64,000 nucleotides of DNA, taken from NCBI GenBank assembly GCA_035373905.1, contig DAOSOK010000009.1, positions 62,001-126,000 of the forward strand, in the 5' to 3' direction. Shown here piece after piece: positions 41,918 to 50,527 of this stretch. The stretch comes from Candidatus Ozemobacteraceae bacterium (GTDB taxonomy: Bacteria > Muiribacteriota > Ozemobacteria > Ozemobacterales > Ozemobacteraceae). The notes below the pieces were generated by a model. The model saw only the letters and a program-made list of their open reading frames with translations. It did not search any database and was not told where the DNA came from. A program made the translations under genes and the position numbers. Position 1 is the first letter of the stretch, and the number at the start of each line of letters is the position of its first letter.

Positions 41918-44692
41918 ATGAATTCTTCATTTCCTGCGTTGCAACAACGCCTGCCGGCCTTGCTCGCAGGCGCGTTCCTCTTCGTGCTTTTCGCCGTCTG
42001 GACGGCTTCGCTGATTCTCGAGAACGATCCCCAGCCCAACATCGACATCGTGTTGTCGCCTTCCGCACGTCTCGCCCCCGGCGACACGACCGAAGTCGCG
42101 CTGTATGCTCTCGGCCGCGACAAACCGTATCCCGTCCAAAGTCTCAAACTCGAGGCGCACCTTCGCTCCGCCGGGCGGTCCGTTCCGCTCGTACCCCCCT
42201 TTACGGCCGTCGAGAAACGCCCGGGGGTGTATGCCGCCAAAATCTCCCTTCCAGATTCGTTCAACGACGGCATGTATGAACTCGCCGTCTTCCGCTCGAA
42301 CGCTCGCCGACAACCGCTCGCCGTGTTCAGCATCCAGGCGGGAACGAACTACTCGTTCGCCGCCACTCCGCCCGGCCTCCCTCTTCGCACAGGCGGTTCC
42401 TACCGGTTCGATCTCGCCGCCATCGATCCCGCAACCTCCCGTCCGCTCCCGCGCCTTCCCGTCAGATGCAGGATCACAACCCCGGACGGCTTCACCACGA
42501 CGAACAGGGTCGCGTTCACCACCCGTCAGGGAACGGGCGATTTCACCTTTTCCCTGCATCCGGAAAGCCCGACCGGGGAGTATCTCTTCGACTTCTCGTG
42601 CGGGAACCGGTCGCTCCAGTTCCGCGTTCCGGTTCTGCCGGCGCTCCCCCCCCTCGTTTTCCTGAGGAGTTTTCTGACCCGCGCCGCTTCGAATCTTCCG
42701 ACGCCCGTTTCCGGATTGATACCCGTTTTCCCGGTTCGCCCGGAGAGCCAGGCGCGCTGGAGCCTTCACCATGGAAAAGAGCCACATTCGCCGATCCGGT
42801 GGGCGAAAGCGGGCGGCAGAGGCGTTCGGGTGAATTTCGATCTCGGCACGCGTCGATTCGCCGTAATTGAGCTCTGGCAGCGCAACAGGCTGCTACATTC
42901 GTCGCTTTGTCCCCAGGCTTCGGGCACCGTCAAAATAACCTTTCGCAACAGGCTTCCCCTCACGGCACCGATCAAGGTGAGGCTGTGGCAGAAGAAGCGC
43001 CGCCAGGTCTGGTCAGACGAGTATGTCATTCCGACGCTTTCCGGAGCTGACGAAGCAACTCGCAGGTTTCGGCGCCTGGCCGAAGACTGCGAGCCGCCTG
43101 CCGACCGCACCCTCGCCCGTCTGCTGACGCCGGCGGCCGCTTCCGTGCAGGTCGGAAGCGGCTATCAGCGAACCGACGGTCTCACGCTCGCGACCGGTTT
43201 TCTGTCCGAGGTCTGCCGACTCTCCCTTCCCTGGATTCTTCTCGTCGCCATGATCCTGCCGTTCGCCGGCACCATCTGCAGCGATGCCGGGAAGAACGGG
43301 TGCCAAAGCGTCTCCGCTTTTCTCCTCCCTGTGACGGCAGCCATGATGGTCTTTTTTTTCCTGGCCCGATCCGGTTTCGCGGAGCCTCCCGGCCCGATCC
43401 TGCTGTTCGTGGGTTTCCTCGCCGCAGCTCTGATGCTCAACGCCGGCCGGTATTCATCGGCAGGCGAATCCCTCATCCGCACCCCGCCCAAATCGGTCCC
43501 GCAAGCCGTTCGTCAGCCCCCCATCCGGGCTATCGAGGCGTTCGTTCTCCTCGGAGTCATCCTCTCCGGGTCCCTTCTTGGAAAGATGCTTACCGGCGAC
43601 CTGGCTTTTCAGGCGTCGCAGGCTACGTTTCTGGCGTTCATCGCCGCCGTATCGGGGCTCATGACCGCGATATGCATGCTGGGAACGGGTTCGCTGAGTC
43701 TGAGCAGACCCGATCCGTCCCTGTTCGCGGCGGTTTCCGACCTTCTGTCGCGATTCACCTCCGGTCTCGCAAAAGGCGGATGGAAAGTCGCTCTCCTGCT
43801 CACGCTTCTCATGGCGGGGCTTTTCGCAGGAATCCTGCGTCTTCACACGCTGTTTCATCCCCCGTCCTCAGAGATGTCCGGACCGGCTGTCCGCCGCGCC
43901 TGGAGACAGAAGAATGCTTTCGCTCTTCGGTCGCAGCAGCTCCAGTTCGTTCCCACGGAGTCTGCGGCTGCAGAGAGCGGCGGCCTCGAAACGGCGACGG
44001 GACCCTCCGACGCGCAGCGCGCCATACAATCTCGGTTCCTCCTTCTGCGAGGCACAAAACACTGGACCGGTCGAAAAATTCAGAGAATCAACGTCTTCAC
44101 GAAACCCAGGGATTTTCTCGATCGGTGGGTCCGCTCTCTCGCATCCCTCCGTCCTACCCTCTGGACGATCTGCCTTGAACTCAATGCCAGGGCCACGCGC
44201 TTCCAACTCCTCGACCCGTCCGAGCGACGCGAAGAGCGGGAACGCCTGGAAGCCTGCCTGACCGTCTTTGGAAACATGCTATCCCGCGAGGTCCAGGGAG
44301 GAAAAACCATTTCTCCGGCCCGCAAGCAGTTCCTTGCCGACACCCTGACGAGCCTCTCCGGGGCGGTTTCAACCGATGCGGCCTTCAGGCAGGCGCTTCA
44401 GGCGCTTCCCGTCGTTCCGGCAACCGGCGAAGAGGTCGATCCGGCCGTCGGTCTGATCGAGTATCCGACCGCGACGCCGCCGGTCGAGATTCCAGCTCTC
44501 GTCGCCCCGGCCTTTCGGCCGGGTGGGGCGCTCCGGCTCGGAAACGAAAGCGGTGTCTCGGTTTCGTTCCCCATCCGCCCCGAAATGACGCCCCTCGTGC
44601 GCGGAACATCCTTCCGTGACACGTTCGAAATCACCCGTCTCGAAACTCTCCGCGAGAGACCGCTTCTTCTCGAGCTGGTTTTCATCCCCTGA
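41918..44692 (+). CDS. Large unrecognised membrane protein with extracytoplasmic Ig-like region
   Basis: A 924-residue protein I cannot assign. An N-terminal signal anchor (ALLAGAFLFVLFAVWTASLI) is followed by about 390 residues that look like beta-sandwich domains (repeated V-Y-E-L-A-V-F patterns; PGVYAAKISLPDSFNDGMYE, TGEYLFDFSCGNRS). Next come about six membrane segments between residues 425 and 640, two of them separated by short loops. The final 280 residues are soluble, Arg-rich and helical, then proline-rich. The design resembles a membrane component of a surface or gliding apparatus, but no motif supports a function. It is followed by moeA 37 bases later, which has its own -10 box. 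Confidence 0.6.
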   Translation: MNSSFPALQQRLPALLAGAFLFVLFAVWTASLILENDPQPNIDIVLSPSARLAPGDTTEVALYALGRDKPYPVQSLKLEAHLRSAGRSVPLVPPFTAVEKRPGVYAAKISLPDSFNDGMYELAVFRSNARRQPLAVFSIQAGTNYSFAATPPGLPLRTGGSYRFDLAAIDPATSRPLPRLPVRCRITTPDGFTTTNRVAFTTRQGTGDFTFSLHPESPTGEYLFDFSCGNRSLQFRVPVLPALPPLVFLRSFLTRAASNLPTPVSGLIPVFPVRPESQARWSLHHGKEPHSPIRWAKAGGRGVRVNFDLGTRRFAVIELWQRNRLLHSSLCPQASGTVKITFRNRLPLTAPIKVRLWQKKRRQVWSDEYVIPTLSGADEATRRFRRLAEDCEPPADRTLARLLTPAAASVQVGSGYQRTDGLTLATGFLSEVCRLSLPWILLVAMILPFAGTICSDAGKNGCQSVSAFLLPVTAAMMVFFFLARSGFAEPPGPILLFVGFLAAALMLNAGRYSSAGESLIRTPPKSVPQAVRQPPIRAIEAFVLLGVILSGSLLGKMLTGDLAFQASQATFLAFIAAVSGLMTAICMLGTGSLSLSRPDPSLFAAVSDLLSRFTSGLAKGGWKVALLLTLLMAGLFAGILRLHTLFHPPSSEMSGPAVRRAWRQKNAFALRSQQLQFVPTESAAAESGGLETATGPSDAQRAIQSRFLLLRGTKHWTGRKIQRINVFTKPRDFLDRWVRSLASLRPTLWTICLELNARATRFQLLDPSERREERERLEACLTVFGNMLSREVQGGKTISPARKQFLADTLTSLSGAVSTDAAFRQALQALPVVPATGEEVDPAVGLIEYPTATPPVEIPALVAPAFRPGGALRLGNESGVSVSFPIRPEMTPLVRGTSFRDTFEITRLETLRERPLLLELVFIP

Positions 44693-44717
44693 AGGTGATT
44701 TCTCCCGCCGACTGAGC

Positions 44718-44723
44718 TACAAT
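44718..44723 (+). promoter_or_regulatory. -10 box of moeA placed for a leaderless transcript
   Basis: TACAAT lies six bases before the ATG at 44730. No -35 or Shine-Dalgarno sequence is evident. Confidence 0.4.
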
Positions 44724-44729
44724 GAAGAG

Positions 44730-45947
44730 ATGAAAACCTTCGACGAAGCCTATGCCACGATCATGGAAGTCGCCGCCGGCTCCGTGCCCGAAAGCGAGCC
44801 TGTTCCGCTCGATGCGGTCCCCGGCCGCATTCTCGCCGAGAACCTCGCGGCGCCGGAGGATCTGCCCATGGCCGACAACTCGGCGATGGACGGGTACTGT
44901 TTCAGACGCTCTGACGCCGTTGCCGCGTCATCCGGAACCCCGGTTTCCCTCCCGCTCGCGTCCGGGATCGACGCCGGCCATCCTCTCGAGGCGCTCCCCG
45001 AGGGTCATGCAGCGTATATCGCGACCGGCGGCATTCTCCCGGTCGGCGCCGACACGATCGTCAGGATCGAGGACGCCGAACTCCCCGCACCCGGCACGCA
45101 CCTCCTGGTTCGCAGTCTCCCTCCCGAAGGCGCCTACATCCGGCGTCGCGGCCGAGACCGACGTTCGGGCGATCTCGTGCTGGCCGCGGGCGTGCGGCTC
45201 ACTCCCTATGCCGTCGGCGTCGCGGCGTCGCTCGGTCGGACCGTCGTCCGCGCGGCGCGACGGCCGCGGGTCTGCATTCTCGTCTCCGGAGACGAGCTCG
45301 TCATGCCGTTCGAACACCCCCGGCCCTGGCAGGTCCGCAACACCAACACCCCGATTCTGAAAGCGCTCATCCGCTCGGCCGGCGGAGAGCCGATCGATCT
45401 CGGCATCGTCCGCGACGACCCCGGCTCCGCCGAAGCCGCCCTTCGGCGGGCCGCGGAACTGGGCGACGTCGTCGTCTCCTCCGGCGGCATCTCGATGGGC
45501 CGGAAAGACCCTTTTGTCACGGCGCTGGACGCCATCGGAGCCGCGATATCCGTCAGAGGCGTCGCGATGAGGCCGGGCAAGCCCATCACGTTCGGACGCA
45601 TCGGCAACACCCCGTATTTCGGGCTTCCCGGCAACCAGGCGTCTTCCGCCGTGACGGCCGAACTGTTCCTGCGCCCGTTCCTGGCGCGTCTGCAGGGAAG
45701 CGCGGATCCGGACCACCGTCGCGTCCTGCTCCCCCTGGCGAAAGATGTGACGAACCGCACCGGCCGCGATGATTTCCAGCGGGGGCGGCTTGTCAGCACG
45801 GCATCGGGACCCGTCGCCGAAACGCTGGAAAAGCAGGATTCCCATTTTCTCTCGTCTCTTCTCGGAGCGGACCTCCTCGTCAGAATTCCTGGCGACAGGC
45901 CGCAGATCAGAGCCGGTGAGCTCGTCGAGTGCCGGTTCATCGGCTGA
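44730..45947 (+). CDS. moeA: Molybdopterin molybdenumtransferase MoeA
   Basis: Inserts molybdenum into adenylylated molybdopterin, the last step of molybdenum cofactor synthesis; 405 residues, the usual size. The start at 44730 gives MKTFDEAYATIMEVA, the family N-terminus. Conserved blocks are LPMADNSAMDGYCFR, ILVSGDELVMPF, VVSSGGISMGRKDP, VAMRPGKPITFG and FGLPGNQASSAVT. No other molybdenum gene or molybdoenzyme lies in the window, so its client enzymes are elsewhere. The DUF1786 gene starts 11 bases downstream. Confidence 0.95.
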   Translation: MKTFDEAYATIMEVAAGSVPESEPVPLDAVPGRILAENLAAPEDLPMADNSAMDGYCFRRSDAVAASSGTPVSLPLASGIDAGHPLEALPEGHAAYIATGGILPVGADTIVRIEDAELPAPGTHLLVRSLPPEGAYIRRRGRDRRSGDLVLAAGVRLTPYAVGVAASLGRTVVRAARRPRVCILVSGDELVMPFEHPRPWQVRNTNTPILKALIRSAGGEPIDLGIVRDDPGSAEAALRRAAELGDVVVSSGGISMGRKDPFVTALDAIGAAISVRGVAMRPGKPITFGRIGNTPYFGLPGNQASSAVTAELFLRPFLARLQGSADPDHRRVLLPLAKDVTNRTGRDDFQRGRLVSTASGPVAETLEKQDSHFLSSLLGADLLVRIPGDRPQIRAGELVECRFIG

Positions 45948-45958
45948 GGAACCTCATC

Positions 45959-47044
45959 ATGCTGTCACCGTTCGAAATTCCCGACACCCTGGCGATGGAC
46001 ATCGGAACCGGCACCAAGGATGTGATGCACTTTTCTGCCCGTCACACGCTCGAAAACAACGTCAAGCTCGTCGTGCCGACGCCGGCGCTCGTGATGGCCG
46101 ACCGGCTGGAGCGTCACGAGGGGGAGTTGCGCATTTCCGGTTACACGATGGGCGGCGGATATCTCGCGAAGGTCATCAAGCGGCACCGGGCCTGCGGCAG
46201 GCGCGTCGTCATGGAGGAAATGCCCGCTTTCACGGTCCGCAACAACATCGAAGAGATCGAAGCCGCGGGTATCGAGATCGTCGAGCGGGTCGAGGAGCCC
46301 ACCCACGTTTTCGACGAGATCGAACTGCCGCTCTATTACGAGCTGCTCGGCCGGTTCGGCATCGACACGAAAAAGATCAGAATCATCGGCATCTCGGCCC
46401 AGGACCACGGCTACAACACGAGCGAGGAGTCTTCTCGGCGGAACCGGTTCAAGTATTTCCTCGACCATCTCGCCGGCGAACGCTCCCCCCGCTCGCTGGT
46501 CTTCACCGACACCGATCTTCCCGACGTCTTCGGCCGTCTCTTTTCGGGCGCACGGTGTGTGAAGCATTTCGATCATACGCTCCGCGCCGTGCTGATCGAC
46601 ACCTCGTTCTCCGCCATTCTTGGCTGTGGTCTCGACCCGAGAGTCGCCGCCCTGCGCGGCCCGGTGCTGTACATCAATTACGGGAACGGGCACACGATGG
46701 CCTGCATCATGGACGGCACCCGCATTCTCTCGTTTTTCGAGCACCACACCCGCGTCCTCAAGACGAAACCCGAGGTCATGGCCGGCTTCATGAGCCGGCT
46801 CGCCGAAGGGAAGCTTTCGACCGACGAAGTGTTCGACGACGATGGGAACGGCTGCGTGACGTTCGAGCCCATCGCTTTTTCCGAACTCGCCGGCGTCGTC
46901 GTGACCGGCCCTCAACGCCATCTGATCGAACAGAGCGGCCTCGGTCCGTTCGTCGAGGCGGCGCCCGGGGGCGACATGATGATGACCGGACCGCTCGGCC
47001 TGCTGCGGGGCGTCACCATGCGGAGGCATGAGTTGTGCGGCTGA
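45959..47044 (+). CDS. DUF1786-family protein, predicted ASKHA fold
   Basis: A 361-residue cytoplasmic protein. The start at 45959 has GAGGA seven bases upstream. The N-terminal DIGTGTKDVMHF resembles the phosphate-1 loop of the actin/Hsp70/sugar-kinase superfamily, and LYINYGNGHTMACIMDG resembles the second such loop. VFTDTDLPDVF and ISAQDHGYNTSEESSRRNRF are also distinctive. The family is annotated DUF1786; its function is unknown to me. Close spacing after moeA (11 bases) and a 10-base overlap with the next gene indicate one operon. A link to molybdenum cofactor handling is conceivable but not shown. Confidence 0.7.
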   Translation: MLSPFEIPDTLAMDIGTGTKDVMHFSARHTLENNVKLVVPTPALVMADRLERHEGELRISGYTMGGGYLAKVIKRHRACGRRVVMEEMPAFTVRNNIEEIEAAGIEIVERVEEPTHVFDEIELPLYYELLGRFGIDTKKIRIIGISAQDHGYNTSEESSRRNRFKYFLDHLAGERSPRSLVFTDTDLPDVFGRLFSGARCVKHFDHTLRAVLIDTSFSAILGCGLDPRVAALRGPVLYINYGNGHTMACIMDGTRILSFFEHHTRVLKTKPEVMAGFMSRLAEGKLSTDEVFDDDGNGCVTFEPIAFSELAGVVVTGPQRHLIEQSGLGPFVEAAPGGDMMMTGPLGLLRGVTMRRHELCG

Positions 47045-47862
47045 TCAAGTTTTATAGTTGCTTATACATATTTTTCATTTTGCTCGTTTTGTTGTTCGCA
47101 TCCGTTTTGCCCGCCGGCGCCTGCGACGACACGCTGATTTCCCTGATGACGGCGAACGATCCCAACAGCGCGTTCAGCCTGGGGATCAAGGAGTTCAACC
47201 GCTCGCTCAACCTCCTCGGAACGGCGCTGAGATACAATGAACTCGATGCCGTCCCCGGCCACCTGGTGAAAGTCATGGAGGCCTGGCTGGCCTTTTCCAA
47301 CAAGTTCAACGTCAACCCGCCCGAAGCGGCGCGCGAGGACATAGCCTGGGCCGCCAAGATGAGCGAGACGGCGGAACGGATCGGCCGGATACGCAGGCTC
47401 ATCGAAGAGAAGAAACACGTCGAGGCGCACGACGCCGTGCTCGCCCTGAGCGGCCGGCTGGGGATCTTTTTCGAGGCCGTCGGCATGAGCCCGATCAAGC
47501 GCAGGTTCCTCATCGGATCGGAACTGCTGATCCGCCTCGAGCAGGACCGCGTCGGGAGCAGATTCGAAAATATGAAATCGACCTGCGCCTCGTTCACGGC
47601 GTGGCTGACCGAGTTCCGTCCGACGCTCGCATCGGACGCCCTCGCTCCCTATGACCGCATCATCGATGCCGCCGGGCGGCTCGACATTATGCTCGACGGC
47701 GATCCGGCCAGTTCCTCGCGGCAGATCGAGGCGCTCGTGAAACTCATCGAAGCCAGCGTGCTGGACCTTCGCGCGCGCGTCCTCATGCGCGAGTGGTTCC
47801 CGCCGGCGCCCGATGCCGACGTTCAGAGAACGGCCCCGGACGCGGCCGGTGCCCCCCGCTGA
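47035..47862 (+). CDS. Exported helical protein of unknown function
   Basis: A 275-residue protein. The GTG start overlaps the DUF1786 gene by 10 bases. The signal peptide (KFYSCLYIFFILLVLLFASV) ends in a cysteine context, PAGAC, which could act as a lipobox, though it is not a typical one. The first 20 codons are strikingly AT-rich compared with the rest. The mature part is predicted all-helical, with charged heptad-like stretches (RIGRIRRLIEEKKHVEAHDA) and a proline-rich tail. I do not recognise a family. It is probably co-transcribed with moeA and the DUF1786 gene. Confidence 0.6.
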   Translation: MRLIKFYSCLYIFFILLVLLFASVLPAGACDDTLISLMTANDPNSAFSLGIKEFNRSLNLLGTALRYNELDAVPGHLVKVMEAWLAFSNKFNVNPPEAAREDIAWAAKMSETAERIGRIRRLIEEKKHVEAHDAVLALSGRLGIFFEAVGMSPIKRRFLIGSELLIRLEQDRVGSRFENMKSTCASFTAWLTEFRPTLASDALAPYDRIIDAAGRLDIMLDGDPASSSRQIEALVKLIEASVLDLRARVLMREWFPPAPDADVQRTAPDAAGAPR

Positions 47863-47901
47863 TCGTCTGACAGCCACTTCGATGGCAGGAACATCCGAAC
47901 C

Positions 47902-49056
47902 ATGTATCGCCACCACTTTCCCCTGATGAACGAGCTTTTTGGCTGGCTCCGAACGACCTGGGCTTGGCCTGGCCTCGAAGAGGTCGGCCGGTTTCTCGGC
48001 ACTCATCTCATTTCCGGCATGATTCCGGCGTTCTTCATCGCCGGCGCGATCGCCGTCTTTCTGGACAAGCAGCGCATCACCAGGCTCATGGGGCCGCAAG
48101 CCCCCGCCTGGGTCTCCTATCCCATCGCCTCGTTCGCCGGGGCGATCCTCACCGTCTGCTCATGCGGCGTCATCCCTATATTTACAGGTATCCTTCAGCA
48201 GGGCGCGGGCATCGGCCCGGCGTTCACGTTCCTGTTCTCGTCTCCGGCGGTCAACCTCATCGCCCTGACCTACACGACCACCTTTCTGGGTCTCGGCTTC
48301 ACCGCCGCCCGCATCGTCGCGGTCATCGCCTCGTCCATCGCGATCGGGCTTGTGATGCGACTTCTGTTCAGAGAGCCTCCGCCGCTGGCCGTTCCCACCC
48401 TGGCGATGGCCGAAGAGGAAAGCGACCGCACCGACGGCCAGACGCTCATCGTCTTCCTCCTGCTCCTCCTGATCATGCTCACTTCGACGGGCATCTTCGA
48501 CCGGCATCTCCGGCCCGACCCCGTCGCCATCAACTCTCCCATGCTGACGTCCAGCATGATCAGAGCCCTCGATTTCCTGCTGTCGAAACTCCTGGTGATT
48601 TTCTTCGAGATCGCGATTCTTGCCGGCGCCCTGTGGAAATGGTTCAGACCCGACGAGGTGAAACAGTGGCTGAAAAAGTCCTGGAGCCTCTTCGTGATGA
48701 TATTTCCAACGGTTCTGCTGGGTATTTTCATTTCGGGACTGCTCGCCGCTCTCGTCCCGCTGACCCGGTATATGTCGCTCTTCTCCGTCAATTCGATCGA
48801 GTCGAACCTGCTGGCAAGTCTGATCGGCTCACTGATGTATTTCGGGACGATCGTCGGCGTGAATATCGTAGCGACCCTCGTCCATTTCGGCATGCACACC
48901 GGCCCGGCCCTGACGCTCATCCTTTCCGGCCCGGCCGTGAGTCTCCCGAGCGTTCTCGCCCTCCAGGCCGTCGTCGGCAGAAAGAAGGCCGTTGTCTTTC
49001 TTCTGCTCGTCATGCTCTTTACCGCGCTGAGCGGGTATCTATACGGCATGCTGTAA
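47902..49056 (+). CDS. ArsP/DUF318-type permease
   Basis: A 384-residue membrane protein with about eight to ten membrane segments. The family hallmark CSCGVIPIFTGILQQGAG lies near residue 80, where the Cys-x-Cys is thought to bind the metal(loid) or organoarsenical substrate. The second half has an internal repeat of the same fold (FGTIVGVNIVATLVHFGMHT) in which the cysteines are absent. Relatives export methylated arsenicals (ArsP), but many members are uncharacterised. No ArsR-type regulator or other ars gene is nearby, so the substrate is open. It starts 39 bases after the exported helical protein. Confidence 0.82.
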   Translation: MYRHHFPLMNELFGWLRTTWAWPGLEEVGRFLGTHLISGMIPAFFIAGAIAVFLDKQRITRLMGPQAPAWVSYPIASFAGAILTVCSCGVIPIFTGILQQGAGIGPAFTFLFSSPAVNLIALTYTTTFLGLGFTAARIVAVIASSIAIGLVMRLLFREPPPLAVPTLAMAEEESDRTDGQTLIVFLLLLLIMLTSTGIFDRHLRPDPVAINSPMLTSSMIRALDFLLSKLLVIFFEIAILAGALWKWFRPDEVKQWLKKSWSLFVMIFPTVLLGIFISGLLAALVPLTRYMSLFSVNSIESNLLASLIGSLMYFGTIVGVNIVATLVHFGMHTGPALTLILSGPAVSLPSVLALQAVVGRKKAVVFLLLVMLFTALSGYLYGML

Positions 49057-49127
49057 TATTCGTCCGCAACCGCCGCCCCGGATCCCTGCCGTTCAAACTC
49101 GGTTTGCTCTCTCCGGTTACCTCCGGG

Positions 49128-49157
49128 GTGACGGTAAGGGGGGGAGTGTGGTATAAC
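49128..49157 (+). promoter_or_regulatory. Promoter of the TPR protein gene
   Basis: GTGACG (49128-49133), 18 bases, TATAAC (49152-49157). It lies about 80 bases before the start codon. Confidence 0.55.
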
Positions 49158-49239
49158 GAAGTCGGTGCCGCCGGGTGACGAAAAAATTCGCTCAGGGGCG
49201 CGGAATGGTTGTCGCACAGTAATTCGAAAGGACCGTGTC

Positions 49240-49965
49240 ATGTCGAAGAAGACCGCTGCTGACCTCAATCCCATCCAGGACTTGATGAAGGAAGGGAAGT
49301 ATGACGAGGCCCGGCCTCTGCTCCAGGACTACCTGAAGCACAAGCCGGATGATCCACTGGCACTGCGCCTGTACGGCAACACGTATGCCTACACCGGCTT
49401 TCTCGGCAAGGCCAAGAAAATCTGGAAGGACGCCATCCGGAAATTCCCGGACAACATCGATCTGCTGTACAATTACGCTCTCGCCTTCTACCTCCAGGGC
49501 GACCTGGAGACGGCCTACCGATACTGGAAACGGGCTCTGGCCCTGAACGGAAAGGATTCAGAAATTCTGTTCAGCCTGGGCCAGGTCGCGCGCGATCGCG
49601 GGATGCTCCGCCGGGCGGTATCATGGTGGAAGAAAGCTCTCCAGATCGACCCCTCCAACGTCGAAACGATGAACAACATCGGCACCGCCTTCGCCTCGCT
49701 CGGCATGTTCGGAAAAGCGGCGCTCTGGTATGAAAAAGCTCTCGCCGAAGATCCGGACTACGCTCTCGCCCACTTGAACCTCGCCAACGCGAAGTTCGAA
49801 CTCCACCAGTTCGACGAGGCCTCGGCACATGCCGAAAAGGCCGCTCAACTCGATCCCTCGAGCCACCTCGAGGCATCGGAAACCCTCATCCGAAAAGTGA
49901 AGGCGGCCCGCCCGCCGGCCCCGGCCCCAAAACCGGAGGCGCCGAAAGCCGAAGCGCCGAAGTAA
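49240..49965 (+). CDS. Cytoplasmic TPR-repeat protein
   Basis: A 241-residue protein with about five tandem TPR units (LALRLYGNTYAYTGFLGKAK, LLYNYALAFYLQGDLETAYR, ILFSLGQVARDRGMLRRAV, TMNNIGTAFASLGMFGKAAL). It has no signal peptide, and a Pro/Ala/Lys-rich tail ends it. The start at 49240 follows AAAGGA. It has its own promoter and a strong terminator, so it is transcribed alone. It presumably binds a partner protein; which one cannot be inferred from the flanking genes. Confidence 0.85.
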   Translation: MSKKTAADLNPIQDLMKEGKYDEARPLLQDYLKHKPDDPLALRLYGNTYAYTGFLGKAKKIWKDAIRKFPDNIDLLYNYALAFYLQGDLETAYRYWKRALALNGKDSEILFSLGQVARDRGMLRRAVSWWKKALQIDPSNVETMNNIGTAFASLGMFGKAALWYEKALAEDPDYALAHLNLANAKFELHQFDEASAHAEKAAQLDPSSHLEASETLIRKVKAARPPAPAPKPEAPKAEAPK

Positions 49966-49988
49966 CCTCCTCCGTTCCGCTCACGAAC

Positions 49989-50027
49989 GCAGCCCCGGGT
50001 CAGGACGGCCCGGGGCTGCATTTTTAT
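49989..50027 (+). terminator. Intrinsic terminator after the TPR gene
   Basis: GCAGCCCCGGG (49989-49999) pairs perfectly with CCCGGGGCTGC (50009-50019) around a 9-base loop, followed by ATTTTTAT. Confidence 0.93.
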
Positions 50028-50087
50028 ATACAGACATCTATATATTACTGCACGGCGAAAACCTGTTCGTGTTCCTCTTCGCGCCGC

Positions 50088-50114
50088 GCCCTTCGACACG
50101 CTCAGGGCGAACGG
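50088..50114 (+). repeat. REP-like palindromic repeat, family 2, copy B
   Basis: GCCCTTCGACACGCTCAGGG then CGAACGG; the stem is CGCCCT/AGGGCG. It differs from the copy at 38754 only in the loop. It lies between the convergent genes at 49965 and 50165. Confidence 0.75.
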
Positions 50115-50164
50115 GGGATCTCATTCGACGGGGCTCGAAAACCCGGTGTCCGGCGGTGGTTCGC

Positions 50165-50446
50165 TCAGTTCAGGGCTTCGACGGCAGGGGGATCGCCGTC
50201 GGTGCACAGGCCCGCGACGAGAACCCGGCGGTTGGATCGCAACATTTCGTTTTCCCTCGACAACCGCTCGTTTTCAGTCTTCGCGCAGTTCAGCTGACGG
50301 GTCATTTCGGCGTATTTCTCGGCCATTTCGGCCAGCACGCACTGAAGTTCACGCATCTCCGACGCGATCGAGTCGAGAAAGGAGCACAACGCGGGCGAAT
50401 CGATTTCCCCGTGCGTCTCCGTGACCGAGTGTTCAAGCTGCGGCAT
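50165..50446 (-). CDS. Small coiled-coil protein
   Basis: A 93-residue protein I do not recognise. The start at 50446 is preferred over 50482 because GGAGGG lies just upstream on the minus strand. The central part is a continuous heptad pattern (FLDSIASEMRELQCVLAEMA, then KTENERLSRENEMLRSNRR), similar in style to ZapB or leucine-zipper proteins, and should dimerise. The C-terminus is short and disordered. It is transcribed in the same direction as the zinc-ribbon gene, which ends 81 bases upstream of its start. Confidence 0.6.
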   Translation of the reverse strand: MPQLEHSVTETHGEIDSPALCSFLDSIASEMRELQCVLAEMAEKYAEMTRQLNCAKTENERLSRENEMLRSNRRVLVAGLCTDGDPPAVEALN

Positions 50447-50527
50447 ATGACCCTCCGATGAAGTCGAACACATGTTCCACAACCTTCATCGGCCAACCCG
50501 GCCGCCGGGCTTAGCGGTTGATGAAAA

